From: BRH-c25 sp041690515
GTDB lineage: Bacteria; Bacillota; Clostridia; Lutisporales; Lutisporaceae
Length of the DNA stretch: 22,891 bases
Reading direction: 5' to 3'
NCBI GenBank assembly: GCA_041690515.1
Contig: JAWLHF010000052.1
Coordinates: forward strand, 1-22,891
The notes below the pieces were generated by a model, which saw only the letters and a program-made list of their open reading frames with translations, made no database searches and was not told the DNA's origin. Of this stretch, positions 7,281 to 15,636 are shown in pieces; positions within the stretch are counted from its first letter, which is position 1; every line of letters begins with the position of its first letter. The position numbers and the translations under genes were made by a program.

Positions 7281-7379
7281 CAGCGGAATGCAGCAATCAT
7301 ACCGCAAGCCCGACGGGCTTTTCGTCTGGTGTCAACTTCCCGTACAACCAGCACTTCACGCATGAAAGCCTACTCTACC
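7279..7379 (-). ncRNA. THF (tetrahydrofolate) riboswitch aptamer
   Basis: Read on the minus strand from 7379, the element shows the THF-I landmarks in order. GGTAGAGTAGG opens stem P1 (GGTAG pairs with CTGCC at the end). ATGCGTGAAGTG follows, then a CTGGT/ACCAG stem enclosing GGGAAGTTG, then ACGAA. A second stem, AAGCCC/GGGCTT, is followed by GCGGTATGATTGC and CATTCCGCTGCC. These match the conserved blocks of known folT riboswitches as I remember them. Its position directly upstream of folT supports the call. Confidence 0.9.
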
Positions 7380-7402
7380 ATTAATTAATATTTGATAATG
7401 AG

Positions 7403-7431
7403 ATTCTACACTAAAAAGTCACCAATTACAA
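7403..7431 (-). promoter_or_regulatory. Promoter of the riboswitch-folT transcript
   Basis: On the minus strand TTGTAA (7426-7431) and TAGAAT (7403-7408) are separated by exactly 17 bases. The predicted start near 7396 is about 17 bases before the riboswitch begins. Confidence 0.6.
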
Positions 7432-7467
7432 GTGAATATGCAGATTTTCATATTCCCAATATATTGT

Positions 7468-7512
7468 TCCGGAGCGGTTCAGCTAATCTTCGATTATTTC
7501 AACCGCTCCGGA
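7468..7512. repeat. Perfect 12-bp inverted repeat around a stop codon
   Basis: TCCGGAGCGGTT (7468-7479 on plus) is repeated inverted at 7501-7512. The 21-base loop holds the stop codon (7483-7485) of the minus-strand gene, so one arm is coding and the other lies just past the stop. There is no T-run after the stem, so it is not a standard terminator. It may be an mRNA-stabilising hairpin or a protein site. Confidence 0.6.
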
Positions 7513-7812
7513 CTGCTCCATAATGGATCTTACTATAGTGCTTTCGTGTTTCGGGGTTTTTACAGCTACAAGGATGCCGCTGTCACCTTCAAGACCTTTG
7601 ATGCCGCTTGCAAAGCCCGCTATTTCTCCAAGTCCGTTTGTTTCAGTTTTGATAAAGGATATCTCTTCAGCAGCCTCTTCCCTTGTCTCAAATACCTGTG
7701 TATCCGCAAGGTCGCTTATTATCATGTCTTTTCTGTCAAATCCGGCATTCTTCAATGAATCCACTAAAGCTCCAACCTGTCTTTGATCAGGAAGCCTCGC
7801 TATTAAACGCAA
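7483..7812 (-). CDS. Small alpha/beta protein of unknown function
   Basis: This 109-residue soluble protein shows two apparent beta-alpha-beta units: RLIARLPDQRQVGALVDSLK with GFDRKDMIIS, and a C-terminal GILVAVKTPKHESTIVRSIM. A glycine-rich middle (NGLGEIAGFASGIKGLEGDSG) separates them. The layout recalls general-stress-protein-like small domains, but I do not recognise a named family. The start is TTG at 7812, with GGAGG eight bases upstream; no ATG fits. There are no signal peptide and no membrane helices. It is upstream of folT on the same strand, but the folT promoter and riboswitch lie between them, so it is likely an independent unit. Its 3' end forms half of a perfect inverted repeat. 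Confidence 0.75.
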   Translation of the reverse strand: MRLIARLPDQRQVGALVDSLKNAGFDRKDMIISDLADTQVFETREEAAEEISFIKTETNGLGEIAGFASGIKGLEGDSGILVAVKTPKHESTIVRSIMEQSGAVEIIED

Positions 7813-8195
7813 TTTTCACACCTCCAAAACAGAATTATATGGACACAGTATATGATGATAGTATAACCGGAAATATCAAATCTATATGTTTCCTTTTAAA
7901 CATGACTCATTTAGCATACGAAAAAAGGACATTCTTAAATGTGCCACAAAAATACAGCAATTGGCTGCAGAAAATGAAAAAGGAGGTAGAATTCCCACGA
8001 CCTGAAATTGTTGAATCAACACAGTCTGTGGTATAGAATAGAACTGGCACTTACCAAGGAAATATATGGAATGATATCAAAATATTACAATGGAGTTAAG
8101 AGTATGTTACAAATTGACAAAGCAGTACAGTTTGATGAAAAAGTGTCATATCTAATTACTAGAAGGGTCAGAAAAATATCAAGGAGGTACGTTTG
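7813..8195. other. 383-bp intergenic region without a supported gene
   Basis: It separates the divergent small alpha/beta gene and the giant surface-protein gene. A plausible plus-strand promoter lies at 8011-8039, giving a leader of about 150 bases. The open frames here (ending at 8036 and 8196) have no strong start signal and no recognisable product. CTGGCACTTA at 8044-8053 repeats an arm of the inverted repeat near 2294. No riboswitch class was recognised in the leader. Confidence 0.5.
8011..8039 (+). promoter_or_regulatory. Promoter candidate for the giant surface protein
   Basis: TTGAAT (8011-8016) and TAGAAT (8034-8039) are separated by exactly 17 bases. The start would be near 8046, about 150 bases before the ATG, so a long leader is expected. 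A TTGACA at 8114 has no matching -10 box. Confidence 0.4.
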
Positions 8196-11100
8196 ATGTT
8201 CAAAAGATTTGTGACTATTCTTACAATCATTGGGCTTGTATTGAGCACAGTATCACCCATAAGCCTTTTTGCCGATGAAGACATCGGAATGGAAGGGCGT
8301 ATCTGCAGAGACTTGGGGATACTTAAGGGGGATACGGGTATAGTGGATAACGCATACCTGGAGACACGCCCCAGCAGGCTTCAGGCGGCAATCATGTTCC
8401 TGAGGCTCAAGGGCTTGGAGGAGGATGCTTTATCCTATAGAAGCGGTAGTAACTTCAAAGATGCCAGCGCTATCGCCTGGGAAGAGGGCAGGAATGTTCT
8501 CAGATATCTGAAAAACAACCCTCAACTTGGGTGGATAGGAGACGGAACCAATTTTCATCCATATAACCTGATAAGCTCGAAGGAATATTATAAAGTTCTG
8601 CTTGAAAGCTTGGGATATAAGCAGATAATTGATGAGGACGGAGACTTTTCATGGAACTCCGTTCTGGAATTTGCTGAAGATAAAGGTCTGTACAAAGTTG
8701 CGGATGTAAAGGATTTTACGGTAAGAAACCTTGCTGTTGCTACAGTGGAGGCGTTAAAGACAAGGATGAAGGATTCAGGCAGGAAGCTTATTGAGTACCT
8801 GGTGGACATCGGAGAAGTGGATAGGTATGACGCAATATCTCTTGACTTGCTGTCAGGAGACCTGGATGCTGCAGTGAAAACCGTAAGGGCAATATCAAAC
8901 AGCAAGGTAGAGGTTGTGTTTGATGAATCCATAGCCGGCACCGACGCAGATGATGAGGATATTTATAATATCAGAGGACTAAGCATAAAGGGTGTTAGTA
9001 TTAAGAACGACTACGCAGTGATAATTGATACCTCTTCAATGGATGATGGTGATACCTATGAGTTGGAGTTTGACAACAGGGACTATAGCTTCAGAGGCCT
9101 TAAAAAGGATACCAGTGCTCCCAAGCTCATTAAGGCAGAGTGCAGGGATACAGAGTTGGTAGAACTCACCTTTGACAGGGTGATGGATAATGTGACAGCC
9201 CAGGATACCGATACTTATAGTATAAATGGCGCAGAAGTCAGATCGGCAGAGCTCGACAGCACAAATACAAAAGTAAGGCTTCGGACAAAAGGAGTAGAAG
9301 CAAGCAGATCTTATGATTTAAAGATCCGCAATATCAAGAATGGGGATGGAGTAGCAGCGAAGAGCATATCTAAACGGTTCGTAGGAAGAAAGGATACAAC
9401 TGCTCCTAAACTCACCAAATTGACAGTGCTGAACAATATCAAGCTGCTGCTGGAGTTTTCAGACAGTAACGGATTGGATAAAGCATCGGCAGGGGATATT
9501 GATAACTACAAAATCACCTATAGCGGTGGGAGTCTTGATATAGAAGAAGTCAAGGTGAAGGACATGGATGACGACGGATTCTGGGATTCTGTAGAGCTAG
9601 TAACAGAAAGCCAGGAATCAGGAAAGACATATACCTTGACAATAGAGGAGATTGAAGATGCATCAGTGTCAGGAAACAAAAGTACCAGGGCAATAAAAAA
9701 GGAGTTCAGGGGAAAATCCAGGGACAAATCAGGACCTTCTGTAACCCACAATCCTAAGGCAGTTACAAACACAATGGTTGAGGTAGAGTTTTCTGACTCA
9801 AACGCCCTTGATATCGAGTCAGCCTGTGACCCCGGTAATTATGAGATAGACAAGGGTTTAGATGTAATTGATGTAAGGATCAAGGACCCTGACAATCTGT
9901 ATTCAGCAAAAGGCAGGACAGTACTTATAACCACCAGTGAGATGGAGAAAAAGGAGACATATACTCTGATAATAAGCTATGTCATGGATGAGTTCGGCAA
10001 TGAGATGAAGTCTTCAGGCAGCAAGAAGTACAGGTTCAAAGGCCTGGCTGAGGATAGGACCCCTCCGTATATAACCTCTGTAGAATGCAGCGGCAGAACC
10101 ATAAATCTGAACTTTGACAATCCGCTGGATGAGGAATCCGCAGAGGACATATACAACTACAGGATAGATGGTCTGGCACTCGTTACAAAGGCTGAATTGC
10201 TGGAAGGAGATAAGACTGTCCGGCTGACAGTAAGTTCACTTTCTTCGGATAAGAACCACACCCTGCTGCTTGATAATATAGAAGATATGTCAGGTAATGC
10301 AATGTCAAACGTAAAAGTGAACATACTGTATATCGGCAATCAGGATGATGATGATCCTCCGGAGATATCTGATATAGACGCTGTAAATGAGTATGAAGTA
10401 TGGATAGAATTTGATGAGCCGATATATGCGGTAAACGCTAGAATGAAAGCCTCAGGTGTTGATTTCATACAGGTGGGAAGTATCCTTGAGGATGAAACAA
10501 CTATTGTAATGAAAGCATCGAAATCTATGGAGGATAAGGAGTATGAAGTTACCAGCCTGACAAATGTATGGGATACAAGGAACAACCCTTATGAGCTTGA
10601 AGCAGGCTTGGATTTCTATGGTACTGACAGCGAAAACGAGCCTCCTGAGGTGGATGATTGGGAGCAGATGGATGTAAGGAGATTCCGGGTTATATTCACT
10701 GAGCCGGTGCTTATAAAAGAAGGGAAGGACAGATTCAGCTTATCGGGTATTGAGTGGAAGGCAGTGGTCAATCCCGACGAAGAGGATGACAATGAAGCAT
10801 ATAGCACTGTTGATTATACAGCTACCAATAAGAACATACCTCCGGATAAGGAATTTGAGTTTAATTTCACAGCATTGGTATCTGATTATGTAGGTTTGGG
10901 CGCATATGATGATGAAGATTATGATCGAGGAGGTTCAGGCTGTACAATACTTGAATCCTATATGGAGGATGATGAAGAACCATATATCGATTATGTTGAA
11001 GCTGTAACACAGAATCAGGTGCAGGTAATATTCAGCGAAGAGATTAGGGAACCCGGACGCTACAGTATAACATACGATGATGATGGAAGAGACAGGACTG

Positions 11101-13751
11101 TGGATATAGATATGGTGGAAGTTGACAATAAGGACAGGACTATAGTAAACATATTCACAGAGGATGATATGAGCGATGAATACTATTATATACTGGAGCC
11201 CAAAGCAGCTGCCATAGATATTGCAGGCAACAAATTGGATATAAGGGATCTTGAAATAGAGTTCGAAGGTACAAATATAAAGAGCAGTGAGTACATTCAA
11301 GGGGTTGAAGTACTTAATTCAACAACCCTGAGAGTGAACAAAAGCAGCAGGATAAACAAGGTAAGCAGCCTTTATGAGCTTGACGAAGACGGAGATACCA
11401 TCGGAGGGAATCTGATAAAGGACACTTCAAAAACCAGTGATAATGTGTATCGGATAACATCAAAGAAGCATCTTCTCAAGGATGCAAGATACGAAATTAC
11501 AGTTGACGGCATTTCCTACAAATTCTCCGGAGGGGTGCCCAATGGAGACCTTGAATTGGAGCTGCCTGAAAGAGAAATAACTTACAGATATATGGATATG
11601 GATAAGCATCAGGTCAGGGTATTCAAAGCTGATGGAAAGGAATTGGCTGTAGAGAGGAAGAGTGGTTACTTTGAAATAGCCCATTGGGAAAATATCGTAA
11701 ATGGGGAGCTGCTCTATCTGTATGTTGTACAAAAGGCAGATAAGGATACTGTCATATACGGAACAAGGGTTGAGGTCGAGGGGATGCATTATGCATCTTC
11801 CTCGAAGGAAATCACACGCTTCGGTATCGAGGAGGATGAACTGGATATTGAAGGGCATATCGACAACAAGGATAATACTATAAAACTGTATGTGCCTTAT
11901 GGAGCAAACATTAAAAACCTCGCAGCAACCTTCAGATGCTCGGATTATGCTGTTGTGAAAGTGGGTTCAGAGACACAGATAAGCGGAAAGACCAGGAATG
12001 ATTTTTCAAAAGAGCTTGTATATACCGTTTATGCTCAGGATGGTTCAAAGAGGAACTATACGGTCATAGTGATCAGGGAGGAAAGCGAGCTTGAGAAGAA
12101 AATAACCAGCTTCATACTTGAAGAACCTGATCCGGATATAGTTGGGAAAATAGATCAGAAGAACCATGTAATAACACTTGTTGTTCCGGCTGGGCTTCGC
12201 CTGGATGTATTGAGACCTGTTATTGAGACTTCTTCAGGGACAAAAGTAAGGCCGGAGTCAGGAGAGAAAAACGATTTTAGTATTGAGCCTATAATATACA
12301 AGGTAATAGCAAAGGATGGATCTGTGCAGAACTATACCGTTGAAGTAATAAGGAAGGAGAGTTCTGCAAACCTCATAAAGTCCTTCGAATTCAAAGGCGT
12401 AAAGGAATTAGAAACAGTCATAGAGAGCGGAAGTGAAAATACGGTAAGTATAAAAGTACCACATGATACCGTTAGAAAAAGGTTGATTCCGATAATCTCA
12501 ATATCAGAACATGCAACAATATATCCTGAGTCAGAGGTTGAGAATGATTTTAGGGATGAAGTCATATATACAGTAACGGCACAGGACGGGTCAAAGAGGA
12601 AGTATAGAATAATAGTAACCGCTGAACAGGAATTGGATAAAGCTATAAAGTCCTTCAGATTTGAGGGTTTGGGAAAGGATGCTATTGGAAATATAGACGA
12701 AGAAAGCAGTACCATAACTGTCATGGTGCCTTATGATACAACTCTGAAGAGGCTGGTGCCTACTATAATAATACCGAAAAACACAGATATATATCCCAAA
12801 TCAGGGGAAGAACAGGATTTCAGAAGACCCGTTGAATATATAGTAACCGCAGAGGATGGGAGTACAAGGAAGTATACAGTTTATGTTCAGAAGGTAGAAA
12901 GCTCAGCAAACCGGATAACCAGCTTCGCTTTCCCGGAACTTGATCCTGTTGTTTCAGTTGATGTGGGGGAAGATCAGAGGCTTATAGAACTGGCTGTACC
13001 CCACGGAACAGATGTAACCCAGCTTAAGGCGGCTTTCCGTGTATCACCTGAAGCTGTTGTGAAGATAGGTGAAGCAGAACAAGTCAGCGGCCGGACAGCA
13101 AACGACTTTACTGACCCGGTGAAATACAAAGTAGTAGCTCAGGATGGCTCAGTGAGAGAATACAAAGTGGTAGTAAATGAAATACGCAGCAGTGAGAAGC
13201 AGATGAAGGAATTCGGATTTATATCACCGGCGGCAGTAGGAACAATAGATGAAGCAACTAAGAATATCAGCATCAAAGTACCCCATGGTATTGCTTTGAA
13301 TCAGCTTAAGGCAGTATTTAAAAGCTCAGAAGGAAGTAAGGTATTTGTTGGGGATACTGAACAAAGAAGCGGAGAGACAGTAAATGACTTTACCAATCCC
13401 GTGAAATATACTGTTGTTGCCCAGGACCGCTCAAGGCAGGATTATATAGTAACAGTAAGCAATGTATCTGAGAGTGAAAAGTACTTTTCATCATTCTCAT
13501 TTGAAGGATTGAATCCGGCTGTAAAAGGAATTATCAATCACCGCCGGAGAGTTATTATGTTGAATGTACCCAGAAATACGGATTTGTCCAAACTTGTAGC
13601 ATCCTTCTCCTTCGTCGGAAAATCGGTGCATGTAGGGAATGTGCAGCAGTACAGCGGTAAGACGGAGAATAATTTCAGACGGCGAGTGGTGTATCGCATC
13701 ACAGCCTTTGATGATTCTGTAGCAGAGTATACGGTAATAGTAAACAAATAG
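8196..13751 (+). CDS. Giant S-layer-type protein: SLH-like N-terminus, Ig-like domains, seven C-terminal repeats
   Basis: This 1851-residue exported protein starts at ATG 8196 (AAGGAGG eight bases upstream), not at the preceding TTG. Residues 1-26 are a signal peptide. Residues 30-225 look like divergent SLH modules (FKDAS, LGWIGDGTNFHPYN). About 225-1120 carry roughly nine Ig-like units of the Big_5/SbsA type, each with a pattern such as VEVVFDES, SxxDIYNYRI, TYTLxIExIxD and an exit of the D-TAPKL or D-RTPPYI kind. Very acidic linkers (DDDDPPE near 716) suggest calcium binding. A less regular zone leads to seven repeats of 90-96 residues starting near 1208, 1303, 1394, 1484, 1574, 1670 and 1762. 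Each has I-SF, VPYGT-like, NDF and YTVTAQDGS-like motifs, as in DUF5018-type sandwiches. It is probably an S-layer or long surface fibre protein. Confidence 0.88.
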   Translation: MFKRFVTILTIIGLVLSTVSPISLFADEDIGMEGRICRDLGILKGDTGIVDNAYLETRPSRLQAAIMFLRLKGLEEDALSYRSGSNFKDASAIAWEEGRNVLRYLKNNPQLGWIGDGTNFHPYNLISSKEYYKVLLESLGYKQIIDEDGDFSWNSVLEFAEDKGLYKVADVKDFTVRNLAVATVEALKTRMKDSGRKLIEYLVDIGEVDRYDAISLDLLSGDLDAAVKTVRAISNSKVEVVFDESIAGTDADDEDIYNIRGLSIKGVSIKNDYAVIIDTSSMDDGDTYELEFDNRDYSFRGLKKDTSAPKLIKAECRDTELVELTFDRVMDNVTAQDTDTYSINGAEVRSAELDSTNTKVRLRTKGVEASRSYDLKIRNIKNGDGVAAKSISKRFVGRKDTTAPKLTKLTVLNNIKLLLEFSDSNGLDKASAGDIDNYKITYSGGSLDIEEVKVKDMDDDGFWDSVELVTESQESGKTYTLTIEEIEDASVSGNKSTRAIKKEFRGKSRDKSGPSVTHNPKAVTNTMVEVEFSDSNALDIESACDPGNYEIDKGLDVIDVRIKDPDNLYSAKGRTVLITTSEMEKKETYTLIISYVMDEFGNEMKSSGSKKYRFKGLAEDRTPPYITSVECSGRTINLNFDNPLDEESAEDIYNYRIDGLALVTKAELLEGDKTVRLTVSSLSSDKNHTLLLDNIEDMSGNAMSNVKVNILYIGNQDDDDPPEISDIDAVNEYEVWIEFDEPIYAVNARMKASGVDFIQVGSILEDETTIVMKASKSMEDKEYEVTSLTNVWDTRNNPYELEAGLDFYGTDSENEPPEVDDWEQMDVRRFRVIFTEPVLIKEGKDRFSLSGIEWKAVVNPDEEDDNEAYSTVDYTATNKNIPPDKEFEFNFTALVSDYVGLGAYDDEDYDRGGSGCTILESYMEDDEEPYIDYVEAVTQNQVQVIFSEEIREPGRYSITYDDDGRDRTVDIDMVEVDNKDRTIVNIFTEDDMSDEYYYILEPKAAAIDIAGNKLDIRDLEIEFEGTNIKSSEYIQGVEVLNSTTLRVNKSSRINKVSSLYELDEDGDTIGGNLIKDTSKTSDNVYRITSKKHLLKDARYEITVDGISYKFSGGVPNGDLELELPEREITYRYMDMDKHQVRVFKADGKELAVERKSGYFEIAHWENIVNGELLYLYVVQKADKDTVIYGTRVEVEGMHYASSSKEITRFGIEEDELDIEGHIDNKDNTIKLYVPYGANIKNLAATFRCSDYAVVKVGSETQISGKTRNDFSKELVYTVYAQDGSKRNYTVIVIREESELEKKITSFILEEPDPDIVGKIDQKNHVITLVVPAGLRLDVLRPVIETSSGTKVRPESGEKNDFSIEPIIYKVIAKDGSVQNYTVEVIRKESSANLIKSFEFKGVKELETVIESGSENTVSIKVPHDTVRKRLIPIISISEHATIYPESEVENDFRDEVIYTVTAQDGSKRKYRIIVTAEQELDKAIKSFRFEGLGKDAIGNIDEESSTITVMVPYDTTLKRLVPTIIIPKNTDIYPKSGEEQDFRRPVEYIVTAEDGSTRKYTVYVQKVESSANRITSFAFPELDPVVSVDVGEDQRLIELAVPHGTDVTQLKAAFRVSPEAVVKIGEAEQVSGRTANDFTDPVKYKVVAQDGSVREYKVVVNEIRSSEKQMKEFGFISPAAVGTIDEATKNISIKVPHGIALNQLKAVFKSSEGSKVFVGDTEQRSGETVNDFTNPVKYTVVAQDRSRQDYIVTVSNVSESEKYFSSFSFEGLNPAVKGIINHRRRVIMLNVPRNTDLSKLVASFSFVGKSVHVGNVQQYSGKTENNFRRRVVYRITAFDDSVAEYTVIVNK
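11819..13748 (+). repeat. Seven tandem protein repeats (about 90-96 residues each)
   Basis: Repeat starts fall near 11819, 12102, 12375, 12645, 12915, 13203 and 13480. Shared marks are an opening I-SF strand, a VP-GT segment mid-way, the NDF (or QDF, NNF) turn, and a closing YTV-AQDGS-YTV hairpin. The DNA is diverged between copies, so these are old protein-level duplications. Confidence 0.8.
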
Positions 13752-13802
13752 CTGGTAGGCGCATAAACTATATTGTATTACGCTTTACAAGGAAGTGTTG
13801 TT

Positions 13803-14228
13803 ATGTATGGTTATATGACCTACAATGTAACACCTGCACAGCTCTTAAAGGCAATGAAAGGTGAAGCAGAGGCAAGAAAGTACTATAAGAAACTTATGGA
13901 TATGTCATTGGATGACAGGGAAAAGGATATTATTGAACACTTTATAGAAGATGAGAACAAACACCTTTCAAAATTCAGGATGGTGTATGAGATGACCACA
14001 GGAAAGGAACCGGTGCTTGGGAATCTAAAAACAGCTGATTTTTCAAGCTATATTGAAGGGATAGAACAGGCTATTGAGGATGAGCTGGAGACATATGTAT
14101 TTTATCGGGATATATATTTGTCAAATAACAATCCTATTATAAGGGACATTTTCCTGGAAGCCTTTACAGACGAAAATGAGCACATTGCACGTTTGAACTA
14201 CCTTTATACTAAGAACAGGAACGGATAA
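13803..14228 (+). CDS. Ferritin-like (rubrerythrin-fold) di-metal protein
   Basis: This 141-residue all-helical protein keeps a full di-iron ligand set: a glutamate in GEAEA (21 or 23), E51 and H54 in DENKH, a glutamate in DELETY (94 or 96), and E124 and H127 in DENEH. That pattern, E then ExxH then E then ExxH, defines the ferritin-like four-helix bundle of rubrerythrins. There is no C-terminal rubredoxin CxxC domain, so it is not a complete rubrerythrin. I chose ATG 13803 (GGAAG seven bases upstream) over an upstream TTG at 13773. It starts 51 bases after the giant surface protein with no terminator between, so readthrough is likely. Peroxide or oxygen detoxification, or a spore role, are both possible. 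Confidence 0.82.
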   Translation: MYGYMTYNVTPAQLLKAMKGEAEARKYYKKLMDMSLDDREKDIIEHFIEDENKHLSKFRMVYEMTTGKEPVLGNLKTADFSSYIEGIEQAIEDELETYVFYRDIYLSNNNPIIRDIFLEAFTDENEHIARLNYLYTKNRNG

Positions 14229-14302
14229 GGAACATATAAAAGAATAATAAACATGGCAGGGATGTCAGATAAGGTAAATGCATTTAAATTGGACTAAAGA
14301 AG

Positions 14303-14335
14303 AAGCGGCTTGCACATGTTGTGCCAGCCGCTTTT
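14303..14335. terminator. Terminator between convergent genes
   Basis: AAGCGGCT (14303-14310) pairs with AGCCGCTT (14326-14333). One T/C mismatch follows, then GCACA pairs with TGTGC, and the loop is three bases. A short T-run follows on the plus strand. It starts a few bases past the stop of the minus-strand membrane protein (14337) and ends the plus-strand ferritin-like transcript. Confidence 0.8.
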
Positions 14336-14336
14336 A

Positions 14337-15503
14337 TCATATCAGTATTACATAAAGCAAATGAGCTGCAATTCCGGCTGCCAAACCGCCGATGGTATGG
14401 CTGGAGATTGCCGCACCTATAAGCTGCCTGCGGTTAAGTGCATCCATCATTGCAACATGGGTGCTGAGGTATCCGCTCCAACACATCCCCATTGCAGTGA
14501 AGACCGCAACTTCATTCCCGCCGATAAAACCACTTTGAAGGAACTTTGGTACAAGGCTTAAGGCAGCACCGACAGCTCCCAGTGAGGTTATGGGGAATGC
14601 AATTGCTTCAGGAGAAGTAAAGCCAAACAGCGGTTTTATAACCGGAGACAGAATCTGGCCTATACGGGGAAGAACAGGAACTCCTTCAAATGCAAGTCCC
14701 TGGTAGCCTGCTGCTGCATCAGCAGGTCCGAAGGTCAGCATCATAACCACTGTACATATTACAACAACTCCGGGTATTATGCTGATTCCGATGTCTACAC
14801 CGGACTTGCCCCCTTCCAGTAATGCTGTCATAAATCTAATGAAAAATGAACCTTCTGTCTTAGGAGACACTGCTTCTGTCTCAAAACTCTTGTTGTCAAT
14901 ACATATTGCCTTATTATCAATGTCAGACCCGATAGCCTTTTTTGATTTGTGCATCATCAGTCTGACACTTATTATACTACCAATTACCGCACCAAGATTG
15001 CCTATCATTGCTTCTCTGAAATACCCCAAACCTATCATAAAAGTCGTTACAATGAGCCCCATACCAAAAGCCGTACCCAGGTTGCACAGGCATGGTACCT
15101 TGTAATCCTCGAAATAATCCAGATAGCCTTCTTCTTTTGTAAGGACAACAATGGCAGGGTTGTCGGACAGATATGTGGTAGCAATACCCAGAAAAGCTGC
15201 ACCGGGCAGATTATACAAAGGTTTCATGAGGGGAGCAAAAATCCTGTTCAGCAGAGAGACCAATCCGAATTCGGAGGCCAGCTTGCCAAAAGCTCCTGCC
15301 AGAACGGCAATGGCAAGAATATAAAATGCAGTTTCCATAAGTATCTTGTAACCAGTTGACATTAAGGACGCAAAGAGATTCTTGACACCCATTCCGGCAC
15401 CAAGTACTCCGAAAAATCCCGATATTATCAGCAGGAAGGCTACTGTATCCCACCTTATGCCTTTTACTTTCAGATTAGCTCTTGCTGGCAACTTGTAGTC
15501 CAA
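14337..15503 (-). CDS. Gate (nucleoside-recognition) domain membrane protein, CD0519/CD1768-like
   Basis: This 388-residue polytopic membrane protein has about ten hydrophobic segments, in two halves split by a hydrophilic loop (about 185-222). Each half holds a Gate/nucleoside-recognition pattern, for example LASEFGLVSLLNRIFAPLMK with LPGAAFLGIATTYLSDNPA and, later, LPRIGQILSPVIKPLFGF with SPEAIAFPITSLGAVGAALS. From memory it resembles the CD0519/CD1768 family of Clostridioides. The Gate fold is also found in SpmA/SpmB and nucleoside transporters; the solute here is unknown. The start is TTG at 15503 with AGGAGG nine bases upstream; an ATG four bases further up runs straight into a stop. It lies downstream of the AraC gene, separated by a terminator-like hairpin. 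Confidence 0.8.
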   Translation of the reverse strand: MDYKLPARANLKVKGIRWDTVAFLLIISGFFGVLGAGMGVKNLFASLMSTGYKILMETAFYILAIAVLAGAFGKLASEFGLVSLLNRIFAPLMKPLYNLPGAAFLGIATTYLSDNPAIVVLTKEEGYLDYFEDYKVPCLCNLGTAFGMGLIVTTFMIGLGYFREAMIGNLGAVIGSIISVRLMMHKSKKAIGSDIDNKAICIDNKSFETEAVSPKTEGSFFIRFMTALLEGGKSGVDIGISIIPGVVVICTVVMMLTFGPADAAAGYQGLAFEGVPVLPRIGQILSPVIKPLFGFTSPEAIAFPITSLGAVGAALSLVPKFLQSGFIGGNEVAVFTAMGMCWSGYLSTHVAMMDALNRRQLIGAAISSHTIGGLAAGIAAHLLYVILI

Positions 15504-15550
15504 TTACATTTCCTCCTTATAATGTTAAAAAAATAACAAGTATTAACTTA

Positions 15551-15580
15551 AAAAATGACTATTTTTTTATAGTCATTTTT
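15551..15580 (-). terminator. Terminator of the AraC-type regulator
   Basis: Perfect 12-bp arms AAAAATGACTAT (15551-15562) and ATAGTCATTTTT (15569-15580) surround a six-base loop. On the minus strand the stem ends in a run of six T. It lies about 57 bases past the regulator stop and upstream of the Gate-domain gene. Confidence 0.7.
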
Positions 15581-15636
15581 GATTCCTATACTATTGTACA
15601 ACATACATAGAATATTGCTTAGCTGATTCAAAGATG

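Noticed and set aside
7901..8036. Short plus-strand frame of about 44 codons starting at ATG 7901
   Set aside because: There is no ribosome binding site before its ATG, no recognisable motif, and it covers the predicted promoter of the giant gene.
8114..8142. TTGACA as promoter of the giant gene
   Set aside because: The perfect -35 hexamer has only GAAAAA at 17 bases, with no acceptable -10 box.
8008..8196. 62-codon plus-strand frame just before the giant surface-protein gene
   Set aside because: It lacks a good ribosome binding site, overlaps the promoter candidate and has no recognisable features.
11819..13748. CRISPR or DNA satellite in the repeat zone
   Set aside because: The periodicity is at protein level within one open frame; the DNA copies are diverged and there are no short exact repeats with spacers.
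14311..14326. Sigma-54-like TGGCAC-N5-GTGCA on the minus strand
   Set aside because: It differs from consensus at only one base, but it is created by the terminator stem at 14303-14333 and points into the 3' end of a plus-strand gene, antisense to it.
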